A DNA stretch of 64,000 nt from Chrysaora quinquecirrha (lineage: Eukaryota; Cnidaria; Scyphozoa; Semaeostomeae; Pelagiidae), in assembly GCA_014526335.1 (NCBI GenBank), contig JACTAT010000021.1, forward strand, positions 1,658,690 through 1,722,689, read 5' to 3'. The notes below the pieces were generated by a model. The model was given only the letters and a program-made list of their open reading frames with translations, ran no database searches and had not been told where the DNA came from. Of this stretch, positions 36,826-48,200 are shown piece after piece. Numbering within the stretch: position 1 is the first letter of the stretch; every line of letters begins with the position of its first letter. Made by a program: the position numbers and the translations under genes.

Positions 36826-38106
36826 TTTTCTAATGGAACGTGATTTTGTCCTTCTTTCTAGAAAGACAAGAAACTCAAAGGAAAGCTATCTAAAACAAGA
36901 AACACGTTTTTGTCCTTTTGTTTTGTAAGATCTTTATAAACGTCTGCTTCGTGGAAAGATTTTTTAGGGGAAAGTATTTATCCATGGTTACCAATACTAT
37001 GCTTGCAGACATATGAACATATGTTTGATTCGGACCGAATCTGTTGTTCGAAGACTTAATAGACTCAGAATTCATGTTTGATTGGTGCTTTAGCTGAATG
37101 AATTTCGGAAATCATAGGTTTAGTGTTTAGTAGGCTTGTTGGAAGTTCGCCTAGTGGTAGGTTCAGCGTCTTACCTAGTACATTGGTTGGTTATCAAGTG
37201 GATGTAGATTTGTTAGTTTGTCCGTTAGATAGTAAGAATGCTATTTTGTTAAAAAGTTGGCTAGAAAGTAAGCAAATAAGTAAGAAAATTATTAATTAGT
37301 TTCTTAGTTAGTTATTTAGTATATTAGTTAGTTATTAAGTATATTAGTTAGTTAGTTGGTAAGTTAGTTAGGTTGGTTCGTTAGTTAGTTAGTTAGTTAC
37401 TTAGTTAATCAGTTAGTCAGTTTCTTAGCTAGTTATTTATTGAGCTTGTTAGAATTACGATTATATTAATGATAATGACGATGATGATGATTGTAGTGAT
37501 GATGATTGCGATGTGATGAAAATGACATAACGATGGTGGTAGGCGGTGGGAAAAATGGTGATTTGACTTGAGGATTTGGGCCAGATTTGGGAGGATTTTG
37601 GCTGAAACAAATTAAGTTTTTGCTAAAGAATTCAAATAACCGAATTAACAGAGATAAGGAGTAAAATTAAGTGCTTAATAGAAATTATTATTATTAGAAC
37701 TCTTAAATATGTAATTTGAAAGATCACTATGACCATTATCCGCTTCATGGTTGCTTAAAATGCAAGATGTCCCGGAGATTGATGAGAGCGCGCAACTTGA
37801 ATGGGATGAAAAAGTTAAACATCTAAACCTTCGAATTGTTGTTAAGTTTTATATTGTGTATCTTTATCATTGCACGATCTTTTATTCTTAATTCGCTTTA
37901 TGATTCGAATCGTGATCACGTGTGCCAACAATGAATAAGATTATGAAGCACATTGTTTTAGCATAAAATCTGAATTCAAGCAAGAAATACTCATTCTCAA
38001 AGAATTTCAAATAGCAGGTCATCATATGGAATTCGTTTCAAGTATTTGTACAGCATGCCTCGTGTTTTATAGCAACTAACCTTCAAACAACAATTTTAGT
38101 GAAAAT
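36826..38106. promoter_or_regulatory. Divergent intergenic region POMT2 / receptor kinase
   Basis: 1.28 kb between the upstream POMT2 start and the first kinase exon found, so it should carry both promoters. It includes a TTAG-type microsatellite at about 37265-37440. No TGF-beta receptor ectodomain exon (Cys-rich) was recognised here. Confidence 0.4.
37265..37440. repeat. TTAG microsatellite
   Basis: Imperfect TTAGTTAGTTAG repeats. Similar tracts occur at 55760-56165, and the complementary CTAA form at 51757-51895 and 52268-52440. Confidence 0.8.
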
Positions 38107-41100
38107 ATGAACAACTCAAATCATTCGAAACCATTTGATGATGTTCCTAAGAATGGTAAGATTATTTATTAGCAGTTTGTTTATTATTGGTGTAGAGTTG
38201 AATGCTTTTATTTTTATCCAATGGCCAATGTCAAGATTCTTATAAAATTTAAACTATTATAGTACAACTCAATATATATCATCTAGAAAGTTATTTATAT
38301 AATAAGAAACATCAAACAACATAAAAACTGACAATCTTTAAACAGCTTTTAAGAGATTTAACTGAGGTCTAAGTAACACACAGTAATTTACTAATAACAA
38401 ATGAAATCTCAGAGAATGATTACTAGGCCCCATGATTGGGGCAGAGTAGTTCCCGGAAAAAAACAGCTGAACGCAACCGAGAAAACAACACGAAAAGTTA
38501 TGAAAGATAGCAAATCGTAGTGTAATGTTAGCGCCATCAAAAGCGTGGTTGGAGATGAATTTTATGTCGTCTGAAAAAACAGAGCTCACTGAATTAAAGA
38601 TTGCCATTGCCCAGAACTGACTTGAAATTATGAAGAGCTAATTAATTAAAAATTTCATTGTTTTTCTTTCAGATAAAGAACCCTCAAGAATCACTGGACC
38701 TCGATCTGAAACTGAGGTTACCCATATCGCAATACCCCTGTTTGTTCTTTTCCTAATTTGCATAGTCGTTTTTATTCTAAAATTGAAATACCAAAAGCGA
38801 AAACTCAGAATACATTCTTACGAAGACAGAAAATTATTGATTCCAGATGAAAACTGTAGAAATTTACGATTTAGAAATTTAATTGGAAAAGGCAGTTTTG
38901 GAGTTGTTTGGAAAGCATTGTTGAATGATGAAATTAATGTTGCAGTAAAAATTTGTTCATCAGAAAAGTACGAACGATGGATGAAAGAAAAAAACGTTTT
39001 ACATGAAGAATTAAATCATAAAAATATCACAAAATTGATTGGTTCAGAAATAAGAAAATAAAAGAAGAAACAGCGTTGTTATTGATATTTGAATATTTCG
39101 ATGAAGGTGATTTGAGATCATATCTGATGACAAACATTTTGACTCTGGAGAAATTATTATTTTTCGTTCACTCATTTTATAATGGTTTGGCATTTTTACA
39201 TTCATGGGATGATGGTATTGGAAATTACAAACATGCAATTGCACATAGAGACATCAAGAGCTCAAATATACTGATATCGGATGAAAGAGGTTGCGTAATT
39301 GGTGATTTTGGATTGGCTGTTTCATTAAACCAAGCTACTTTGTTCTCGTGGTTTACTAATAAATTACAGGTACAAGATTGCTCTATGTATACTAATTTTA
39401 TTTGATTTAATGCCATAGAGATGTTCAACGCGCGCTTGTATATTGACAACGTGTGACATTATGCTTGCCATTTACACGAGAACCTTTATCTAGTGCCGTT
39501 ATTGTAACTTGCAAGCGCGCGTGATTTTCCAAACGCAAATTCATCGCAGGGGCAACAATGGAAAACATGAACGATCTAAAGTCCCCGGAGCATAAACGTC
39601 AGGATCCAGTCGTCGCTATGAATTACCGTTCAGACCCAGATCTGAGATCAGAACACAGATTTAAACTTAAACAGCAGTACTGTAGTGACCCACGCGAAGT
39701 CTCTTACAGTTCGTTTTGATCTTCTTCGTAACAAAACTTTGAAATTGACCCATTTTGCTTGAGGCTACTGTGGCTAGTCTGGCTTCTGCAATTTAAATGC
39801 AGCATATTGCTTTCTTTTCGTGACATCATGTCCCAATGGTACAATGATGCATATAGCGCCAGCCCGATTCCCCAGGCGTTTAAACTCCTTTGCTTTTTAG
39901 CGAGACACAATGTTCCGGAATTAGCATATAATTGTTAATGATTACTATTATGATTATTGATAATGCTTATTGATCACTATTATGAACGTTTTTCAAGGTT
40001 GGCACTGCAAGATACATGGCACCAGAGAAGCTAACTGGCATCGTTGAGTGCACAGATCCTGCATTAGCACTTTGTCAAATGGATATTTATGCATCAGCTA
40101 TTGTTTTATATGAGATGACGTCACGATGTACCTTTGCCAAAGACCACACAGGAACAAGTAAGACGGAGTTTCTTGATGTATCAAAAAGTTCAAATTGATT
40201 CTCGTGAAATTTCGTGATATTACGTTATTTCATTGTTTTTTAGATTTATACACACCGAAAGAGTTTAAATTACCATTTTGGGATATGGCAGGGCCACATC
40301 CGACAAATGAAGAAATGAAAGAAATAATCGTTCATCAAAAAATACGGCCTCAGATGGAGCCAGAATGGAATTTAAACAAGGTAATATATATTTTCATCTG
40401 AATAGTTTCTGCCATCGGAAAATGCAATTTCTGTGTCGCCGATAGCAGCTAAAAGCCCTGTATAAATATTTGGTCAAGTTTTTGTTGATGGCCAGAAGTT
40501 TTAAAATGCATCACAATAATGCGATAGCAGGAATCCTTTACTTGAAGAGAGCTTCAGATGGAATAGCAAGTGTCTCAAAGTGGGACAACAATTAGACAAA
40601 CTTCTGTCAAACTACAAAAATAGGACAAAAAGTGTCTCAAGTGGGAGCATGAAGTATCTCGTCAGAGGTCCCAATAAAGGTCCCAATTAAAAGGCAACTT
40701 ACGATTAATCTTATTCTTCCACAGAAAAGGTAGAATAACCTCGGTTATGATGCAATCAGGGTTTGATTCAATGGGTTATGCTATTATCGGGATTCGAAAC
40801 CATCGATCATAGTATTTCTGGGGTTTGAACCCATGGGTTTAATACCGTTAAGGTACTATCTCGGTGAGAACCCATCGGTTTTGGTATAATCGGAGTTTGA
40901 ACCAATAGCTGTTGTCATGATGAATTAAAACAATCAAACAATTGCTTTCTTTTCTTCTAGTTCACTAGCAAAATTTCAAAACTGATTGCTGAATGTTGGA
41001 ATGAATCTGCGAATGAAAGACCAACAGCACAACAAATGCTAAACGAAATCAAAGAATTATTCTTGAATTTCGAACTGGAATCGAATTATTCTAATAATCA

Positions 41101-41185
41101 CATTCAAAATGATGCATCAATTGACCTTGACAGCAATCGTTGTGTTGTACAAATTAATTATCATAATAATCATAAAAACTATTAA
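38107..41185 (+). CDS. TGF-beta type II receptor-like Ser/Thr kinase, one frameshift, no ectodomain seen
   Basis: Exons: 38107-38155, 38673-39369 (frame breaks at about 39053-39063), 39998-40157, 40244-40380, 40961-41185. One added base makes the total 1269 nt (422 aa). Seen in order: ~34 polar residues, one transmembrane helix (HIAIPLFVLFLICIVVFIL), glycine loop GKGSFGVV, lysine in VAVKIC, catalytic HRDIKSSNIL, GDFGLAV, VGTARYMAPEKL, DIYASAIVLYEMTSRC, a PHPTNEEMKEIIVHQKIRP segment and NERPTA. The stretch from VGTARYMAPE to the VVHKKKRP-like segment matches activin/BMP type II receptors. No GS box precedes the kinase, which argues against type I. All catalytic residues are intact. There is no signal peptide or Cys-rich ligand-binding domain. 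A TAA lies in frame upstream of the ATG, although a TTTTAG just before the ATG could be an acceptor for a further 5' exon. Confidence 0.82.
40740..40925. repeat. ~31-bp minisatellite in the last kinase intron
   Basis: About six degenerate units around GGGGTTTGAACCCATGGGTT. The unit core resembles a pol III B box (GGTTTGAACC), but no A box was found. Confidence 0.5.
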
Positions 41186-41348
41186 TAGCTACATTGGATG
41201 TGCCAATTTGTATATATATATATATATTTTGCTTGTAATTAGCTTATTTAGTTTATATTTATATATTTAGTATTTATTTTCATATTCATAGTTGTGTTCA
41301 TGTCTGATTATTATATCAAGAAATTTTGATATACCCTTATTACTGGAA

Positions 41349-41354
41349 AATAAA
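41349..41354 (+). terminator. Poly(A) signal of the receptor kinase gene
   Basis: AATAAA about 165 bp downstream of the TAA at 41183-41185. Confidence 0.45.
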
Positions 41355-41624
41355 CCGCGTAAAGAATCAAGTTGCACTAGTGAAAAAAGCTAATAATTCG
41401 GCTTATTAAAGAGAACTAACAGAACTGAGGTAAATGTACACCTTTTTGGAGAGCACAAACTTCGAAAAAGGGGTGGCCCTCTTGGGTTACCAAAATCCTT
41501 ATATTCTATCATTTGGACTTGACTTGTCATGGGAGAAAGTTGTGCTTTCAAATGCGAACGCTTTTTTATTGTTAGAAATTCAATTCTGTGGTCTGTGCAA
41601 CTTTCCTCTAGTTTTTATAGAATT

Positions 41625-41995
41625 TAGGGTTAACCAGGGACGCCGGAGCGATGGTAGGGCAAGGGGGCGACCAGGAACGTAAGGGCAATTGAGATAAAAA
41701 ATTAGGGGGTTTGGTGGTACTCCCCCAGGAAATTTTTTGTGTCCACGCCCTTTAGATTGGCTTAAAATGCAACAAAAGTATTTCAATCATGTTTTATACG
41801 ACATTTTTAGGCCTTTTCTCCACATGTACGCATTTCGAAGTGCATAATAATGGCTAAATATCGTATTTAACGTTGTTAAATTCAATTATCATTTTACATT
41901 GAAAGGGCACTTTTGCCCCCCTTGCCCCCTTAAGAAAGGGCAAGAGGGGCGCTTGCCCCCCGCGCCCCCTCTCCGGCGTCCCTGGGCTTAACACG
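41625..41995. mobile_element. TTAA-flanked foldback element with GC-rich inverted ends
   Basis: CCAGGGACGCCGGAG at the left is exactly repeated in inverse (CTCCGGCGTCCCTGG) at the right, with TTAA just outside the left end and two bases beyond the right end. The GC-rich arms contain G-runs and C-runs. A TTAA target would fit piggyBac-type non-autonomous elements, but that is inference. Confidence 0.6.
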
Positions 41996-42150
41996 ATAAG
42001 GCTACATTTTGGCGCACCTAATTGCATACAGTACATGGCTTATTTTTGGTAATAAGGTAGTACTAATTCATCTGCTTTTTGTACTGAATCTCATCAACAT
42101 AGAAAATTCATTTGATAATAATTTTATATTATTTGAGTTAAAAATTACCT

Positions 42151-45142
42151 TCAATTGAAAAGTTCTTTTGAAAGTTCTGATTTTTCCGGATAACTGGTCT
42201 GCGTTCCATGTTTTGTTACTGTGACTGCAGCAACAGAGCAAGCCCGCTTCACCATTTCGTTAAAATTCAATTCATTTCTTCGTGTTGCATAAAAATAGGC
42301 CAGACTTCCAACAAATGCATCACCGGCACCCTGAAACAGAATGAATAACGTCTGCAGAATGAAGAATGAGTAACGTCCGGCAAAATATCGTCATCGGTTA
42401 GCATCAGAAGACAATACTCAAATACCGTATAGCAACAAGCGCTCAATTAAGCGGGGTTGTCTAGTCTCTCTTTCTCGGACTGCTATAAACATAGAGCCTC
42501 TTCCCTCATTTCGAAAAGAAGGAATAAAGATTGATTGATGAAGTATAGGACAGGTCTCTGTGATTTCTAGCACTGTATGCCAACATTGCAACAACTAAGC
42601 TATGGTGAAGATGAAGATGAAATGGTGTGTTGAGCGCCAGTCCCTAGGATCTCAGTAAGAGGTAAACTAATGGAGACCTTGACTCTGGCTGTAACGCTAC
42701 GTGGCTTGGGCTCGAAACCTCACTTCGCTAAGCTTCTGATACCAATACCACAGGCCAGCACGATGCCGCAGCGCCTTAAATCTGGGCAGAGGCTCTCTAT
42801 GAGTCCTTAGTCGTACCAATGAATCCCACTGTCCAACTGATCCGTAAACACAGGAGGACCATCACAGCCAACCATTAAAGATACACTACACCGCCTGCTA
42901 GAGATAGGACATCCGCAACAAGGAGGCTCTCGAAGCCATTCATCGCTAGAGGGAGGCTATTCTTAATAACCATGTAAAGCCAACTACTAATGATTAAGAA
43001 TGACGGTAAACATTTAAAGTAAAATGACACAAACCGTTGTATCTACTGCATGAACTTTTTCCGCAGGTACAAAATGAGGATTTGGTGAATCGTTTGTTGC
43101 AAAAACAGCACCTTTTGATCCAAGAGTAATAACCACTCTTTTACATCCTTTTAATAGAAGAGCTTCGATTGCTTTGTCGCGATCTACTTCTGATGTAATT
43201 GATAAACCAGTTAGCAGTTCTGCCTGAAAAAGTAAAATTTCAATATGCAGGTATGAAGGCATCATGAATGTGCAATAAAATCATCGATTAACAAGTTTCA
43301 TAATGTTTACAGATGTGACAGCCCGAGTGACAGCCAGAGCGACAGCCCGAGCGACAGCCCGAGTGACAGCCCGAGTGACAGCGGTCTAGAAGATTTTAAC
43401 ACTTAGAAAGGTACGCACCTCTGTTTCGTTGCAAATAACAATATCGCTATTTTCAATAAACTCATTCGGCAATCGTTCTACAGCAGGAGCTGGATTAAAG
43501 ATTGTTGTCACTGTGAAAGAAAGAAAAATTACTGCATAAAATAAAAAGCTCCTACTCCCAGCTTTTGACCTTATTTATATATCGTAGACAGTACTTTGGT
43601 TTTTTGCCAGCCTATCTGAGAAGACTTCTAAACAACGAAGTTGCTCTCTTCAAGCGTGTCTCGAATCCATGAGCCTTACCTTGACGATATAGCTGGCTTC
43701 CATCATCTATTGTAAGTGTAGAATGTAGCATTGACTCCTAAAGGGATTCTAATACAGTATTAGCCTATTACCTGTTTTGTACTGTACTGTTATATTTAAT
43801 GCTTTCTGGCAACACGTCCGTTCTCTTCATGTAACTTGACTAACACGAATGAATCAATTGACCAAGATCGAAAAAAGCTTAAAATATACCTCCATGTGAT
43901 TTGGCCATTTGCAATGCTTCTAATGTAACATCTGCGTTGATTTCCAGCTGACAAAGTACAACTTTCGCATTTCCAATTATTTTCTCAGCATTTTTCAAAT
44001 CTTCTTTTGTTAATAAATCGTTTGCTCCTTTAACAATCACAATTGCGTTCTCTCCTGTTTTAGCAAAATGTTCAAATTAAACGGTTATATACAACAAACT
44101 TTCTGTTTCCTCTTGAAATAAAGTTCGCTACGCCATGAATACAAGAAAAGGAAAATTTAAAAAGACAATATGCAGTATATGCAAGGGCTAATTGAACAGT
44201 GGTGTGATCTGCTGATGGTTGAGTGATTGTTTAATTGATTGATTGATTGATTGATTAGAAGATGACGACATTCGCCAAGACGCACCGTTAGTGGAGACAA
44301 ACTTAAGACTATCGTTTCCTACCTTACCCCTGCTTTCTGTTTTTAGGGTCACAGCAATATCATGTTATAAAAGCATGCTTTGATGTTATAACCAAGACTA
44401 TAGAATTCAATTCAACAAACCTTCATCATTGACGAAAATCGGTGCGACTCCAGTTGTTATGCCATTAGTCACAGAAAGGTGACCTAATAAAACGAGATTT
44501 GTTTGTCCCAGTTTTAAACATAAACATAAACATAAACATAAACATAAACATTAACATAAGCAGTTTTATTTTTAGAAATTTTAAAATTCGGAAAAGGAGT
44601 AAATAAGAATAAGATGCAGCCTCACCAACATCGATACCAATTTTTGAAAACGATTTCAAGAACATTTCACCAAAATTATCATCTCCAACCTTGACAAAGA
44701 AATGTTTTTCATTAATAATAGTTTTTATAAAATTTCTAACAAAACTGTATGATTCATTATAACAGGGTGAAGAAGACAAAGAAAATCAGAAACCTACCCT
44801 ACCAATCATCGAGGCTTTTGCACCAAGCTTTGCTGCCATTACACAAGCATTTGCACCTTTTCCTCCACATCCTACAGCAAATTTGTTTCCTGTTATTGTC
44901 TCCCCAGCTCTTGGAAATCTTGGTATGTAGCTGCGGATTATATATGAAAAAAAAATTACAAGCGAAAAAAAAGGGCCACGCCCCTTTTCAATAACATTGA
45001 CACAACATAATACACGAAAACGAAGCAAAGTATATGAATAAATAGTCAAGCATAAAATTTGAACAAAAACTTTGACTTACCTTATTAAATCAGCATTGCA
45101 AGAGCCAACCACAACAACGTCGAAGGTCTCTGGTGCAGCCAT
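42151..45142 (-). CDS. RBKS: Ribokinase, 8 exons
   Basis: Exons in transcript order: 45081-45142, 44798-44930, 44626-44689, 44421-44483, 43890-44054, 43419-43510, 43035-43223, 42151-42330. All are GT-AG, phases agree, total 948 nt (315 aa; human RBKS 322). The enzyme phosphorylates D-ribose at O5 with ATP in the cytosol, feeding ribose into the pentose phosphate pool. Seen: N-terminal [11 protein letters not shown], the PfkB signature 1 region [69 protein letters not shown], and PfkB signature 2 with catalytic Asp in [15 protein letters not shown]. The C-terminus ends SKELFN. The reading is unbroken. Confidence 0.96.
42585..42745 (-). repeat. Dispersed SINE-like repeat, copy A
   Basis: The reverse complement shares ACAGCCAGAGTCAAGG and a TGGCGCT element at similar spacing with 47260-47460. 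Located in the last RBKS intron. Confidence 0.4.
43310..43385. repeat. 12-bp tandem repeat in an RBKS intron
   Basis: About six copies of GACAGCCCGAGT/C, conspicuously GC-rich for the locus. Confidence 0.8.
44215..44255. repeat. TTGA microsatellite
   Basis: GATTGATTGATTGATTGATT in an RBKS intron. Confidence 0.8.
44512..44560. repeat. Hexanucleotide AAACAT microsatellite
   Basis: Seven or so copies of AAACAT between RBKS exons 3 and 4. Confidence 0.85.
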
Positions 45143-45256
45143 TTTGTAGATTTGATTTGGCCTAAGTCTCGATTTGAAGACGAGGTAGCAAAACAAGATT
45201 AGAAATAGGCCTAAGCTGTTGAAGGAAAGAAATTGTTCAAAAGTCGGCAAAAATAA
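45143..45256. promoter_or_regulatory. Compact bidirectional promoter RBKS / TMEM62
   Basis: Only 114 bp separate the two divergent ATGs, so both 5' UTRs and core promoters must share this segment or overlap into the genes. No clear TATA box was seen. Confidence 0.6.
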
Positions 45257-48200
45257 ATGAAAATTGCGAATAAAGTAATGGGTCGAGGAAGATCTGGTTA
45301 TTTGCTTTGCATACCTTTTATATCAATAGTTATTTTGCTGTCTTGGCTTCTTGCTGTCACATTGGAGCATTACTCAGGACATCATAGAGTTTTCATGAAG
45401 AATGATTTATCCTCCAAACATCTGATTTATCAAAACAAAGGACCACCGTATCCAGCTGATCGCAACGAGAATATTTTGATATTTTTACAGGTCCAAGCTT
45501 CATTCTTCTGCTCTGCTTTATACACGTTTTTTTTTTATAAGGAACACCTTTATAAGGAACTCGAGGCTGAAAATTCCCAAAAAATTAAGGAACTTTAAGG
45601 AACTGTCGAGGCTCAGATGAAAAACTAAGAAACTCTTTTTTAAAGAGCAAGACGGTTTGTACGAAAAAGGAACCGAAGTACAATGTATTTCCTATCGTTC
45701 TTCCCCAAAAGGCTCCATTTATACATAAAGTTAGGAATGAAGAATAGTTTATATGGATTTGCTGTAAAAATTAGTATTTATACATATCCCACGACAAGGA
45801 ACAGTATAAGGAACTTTCAGCCTCATTTTGTTGAAAAATTAAGGAACTCCAGCCTCAACTCAGACCAAAGGTTCCTTATAAAAAAAAACGTGTATATCAA
45901 AATTTTTATCAAAAAAGAGTCGCTCTAATTATATGCTTTGTTATATGATATGTCTATTTTTCTATTTGCAGATTTCGGACATTCACATTAGCAAATTTCG
46001 TTATGTTGATGAAATAATTCCGCAACTCGAAGATCTTTGCGATTCTTACATCCCAATTATCAAACCGAAAGTCGTTCTCGTAACGGGTATTATTCCTTAT
46101 CTTTTCATCCTCATTTAACTCCCGCCGCATTATCAAATACTTTCTTAATTAGTATTAATCAAGGCCTCTATTCGATGCTTCTTCTTTGCACGCAGGTGAT
46201 CTGACTGATGCTAAAGCTCAAGATAATCGTAAATCGCAACAATATCTCGACGAATGGATTTCGTATGAAAAGTTAATCAAAAAATGCAGAAAAAAGTTTA
46301 ATACAACTTGGCTTGATGTCAGAGGAAATCATGGTATACCGAGACGAAAATCATTTACTGCTTCAAAGTCAAATATTTTAATGTATTCTTATTTTAGTTG
46401 TTTATTTATTTATTTATTTTATTTATATATTTTGTCTTTTCTTCAGATGATTTTGGTTTGCCGAGTCATCATAGTTCACTAAACATGTATAAAAAGTTTG
46501 GATCATCTCATACCTTATATGGAAAATCAGGAACGTATCAATATGTTCTACAGACCAAATTTGGTAAATACGCCTTTAATGGAATCGATATGGCACCAAA
46601 TCCAGGACCAAAACGTCCATTTAACTTTTTTGGAATAGTTGAAAAGGTCAGTGGTAAGATTTAGTTGAAAATTGAGATAAAAAGCGAGTGCGTTTTCCGA
46701 AGGTACTACAACGTAACAAACCTTTTGTCTGACACTGCTATAAGAGAATAAAACGTTTAAATGGACCAAAATAAATGGCCACGATGAAATGTTTAGTATG
46801 GTCGAAACCAATTATTTTATTCCGTTTCTGACTCTTCATGCGTTGTCAGAGGAAAAGCTTAAGTATGTTCGAAAATGATCCGTTTTTAATTGAATCTTTA
46901 ATGCTCTATTAAACTTTGAGGAACGATTTTGCAAATGCTTTAACTTTGCAGAAAGATATATCTTAAAAGGAAGAACGATTACCTTTTAGGAAGACTTGGA
47001 TACGATGGATAACATGGCTCAAAATGCTCATCTTTATAATATGAGTATATGGTTTGGTCATTATCCGATTTCTGCTGTTACTACTCCTTCACAAGTTAGA
47101 AATATTATTCAGTAAGTTAACTACAGTCCCTAATGGCTGAAAAATTTCTTCTACAGTAACTTTCATGGCTTCGTTTTGAAAAAAGAATGTTTCTGTTTTC
47201 GGTTGTTTTGCTTGCTTACAAGTGATCCATACCTAAGCAAGGTATACTGTAGCGTCGTCGTCTAATTTAGGTAGCTGATTGTTAAAGGACAAGGTCGGGA
47301 TTCGAAATTCCAGACCGTATCGTCACAGCCAGAGTCAAGGCCTGGTTAGCTAAACTTCTTCCGATATGTTAGATGCTGGCGCTAAATGTGTCGAACCTCT
47401 ATACAATGAAGACCCGAGGGACCAGTGTTATTGTCTATTGCAGAGCCTTGCTTGTACAAAGAAATGACCTTTGCTTAGGACAAAAAAATTTGCCGGTTGT
47501 TTGTAGACAGCCGTTGGACAGAGTGGTTCGTTAATACCATTTCATTTTCAAAGAGTCTCAATCTCAGGATCTTTTACCATAATCTATAATATTTTATGGT
47601 TTTTACAGCTCTTCTTGGCAACATTCAGGAGTAAATACTTTCGTTTTTTAGACAAGGAACGGCGTATTTGTGTGGACATCTTCATACCCTTGGGGGTCTC
47701 GTTCCAAATATGTATGCAAGACCAAATCAAGGACATCTTGAATTAGAATTGGGTGATTGGAAAGAGAACAGAAGGTACATCAATTTGTCAATACATCGTT
47801 TCGTGTGTTTCGTTTATTTTACCATCTAGCATCCAGCGTTTATTTATATAGATGCTTTAATAACAAGACACTTTTAATTAAGGTACCGAATTATTGCCAT
47901 TGATCACGACATATTTTCATTCACCGACGTCAGACATGGCACATTACCAGTTATATTGATTACGAATCCAAAAGATGCTAGGTTTCAGGCTCCTGGCCGT
48001 GAAGCCCTGGAGAGGACAAGTATTCTTCCCATATAAGGTAAGAAATATGCTCTATCAGTTTTAATCCTACCATAAAAGGTTATAAATGTGCTTAAGGAAC
48101 TGTATCCGTACCACATAAGGTAATAAATATGTGCTATACGTTGTTATCTTATCATGCAAGGTGATAAATATGTTTTAGGTGATGTATTTGTACCATATTA

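Noticed and set aside
38107..41185. Calling the receptor kinase a pseudogene
   Set aside because: Only one single-base break, all catalytic residues and splice sites intact, and neighbouring genes show the same type of break.
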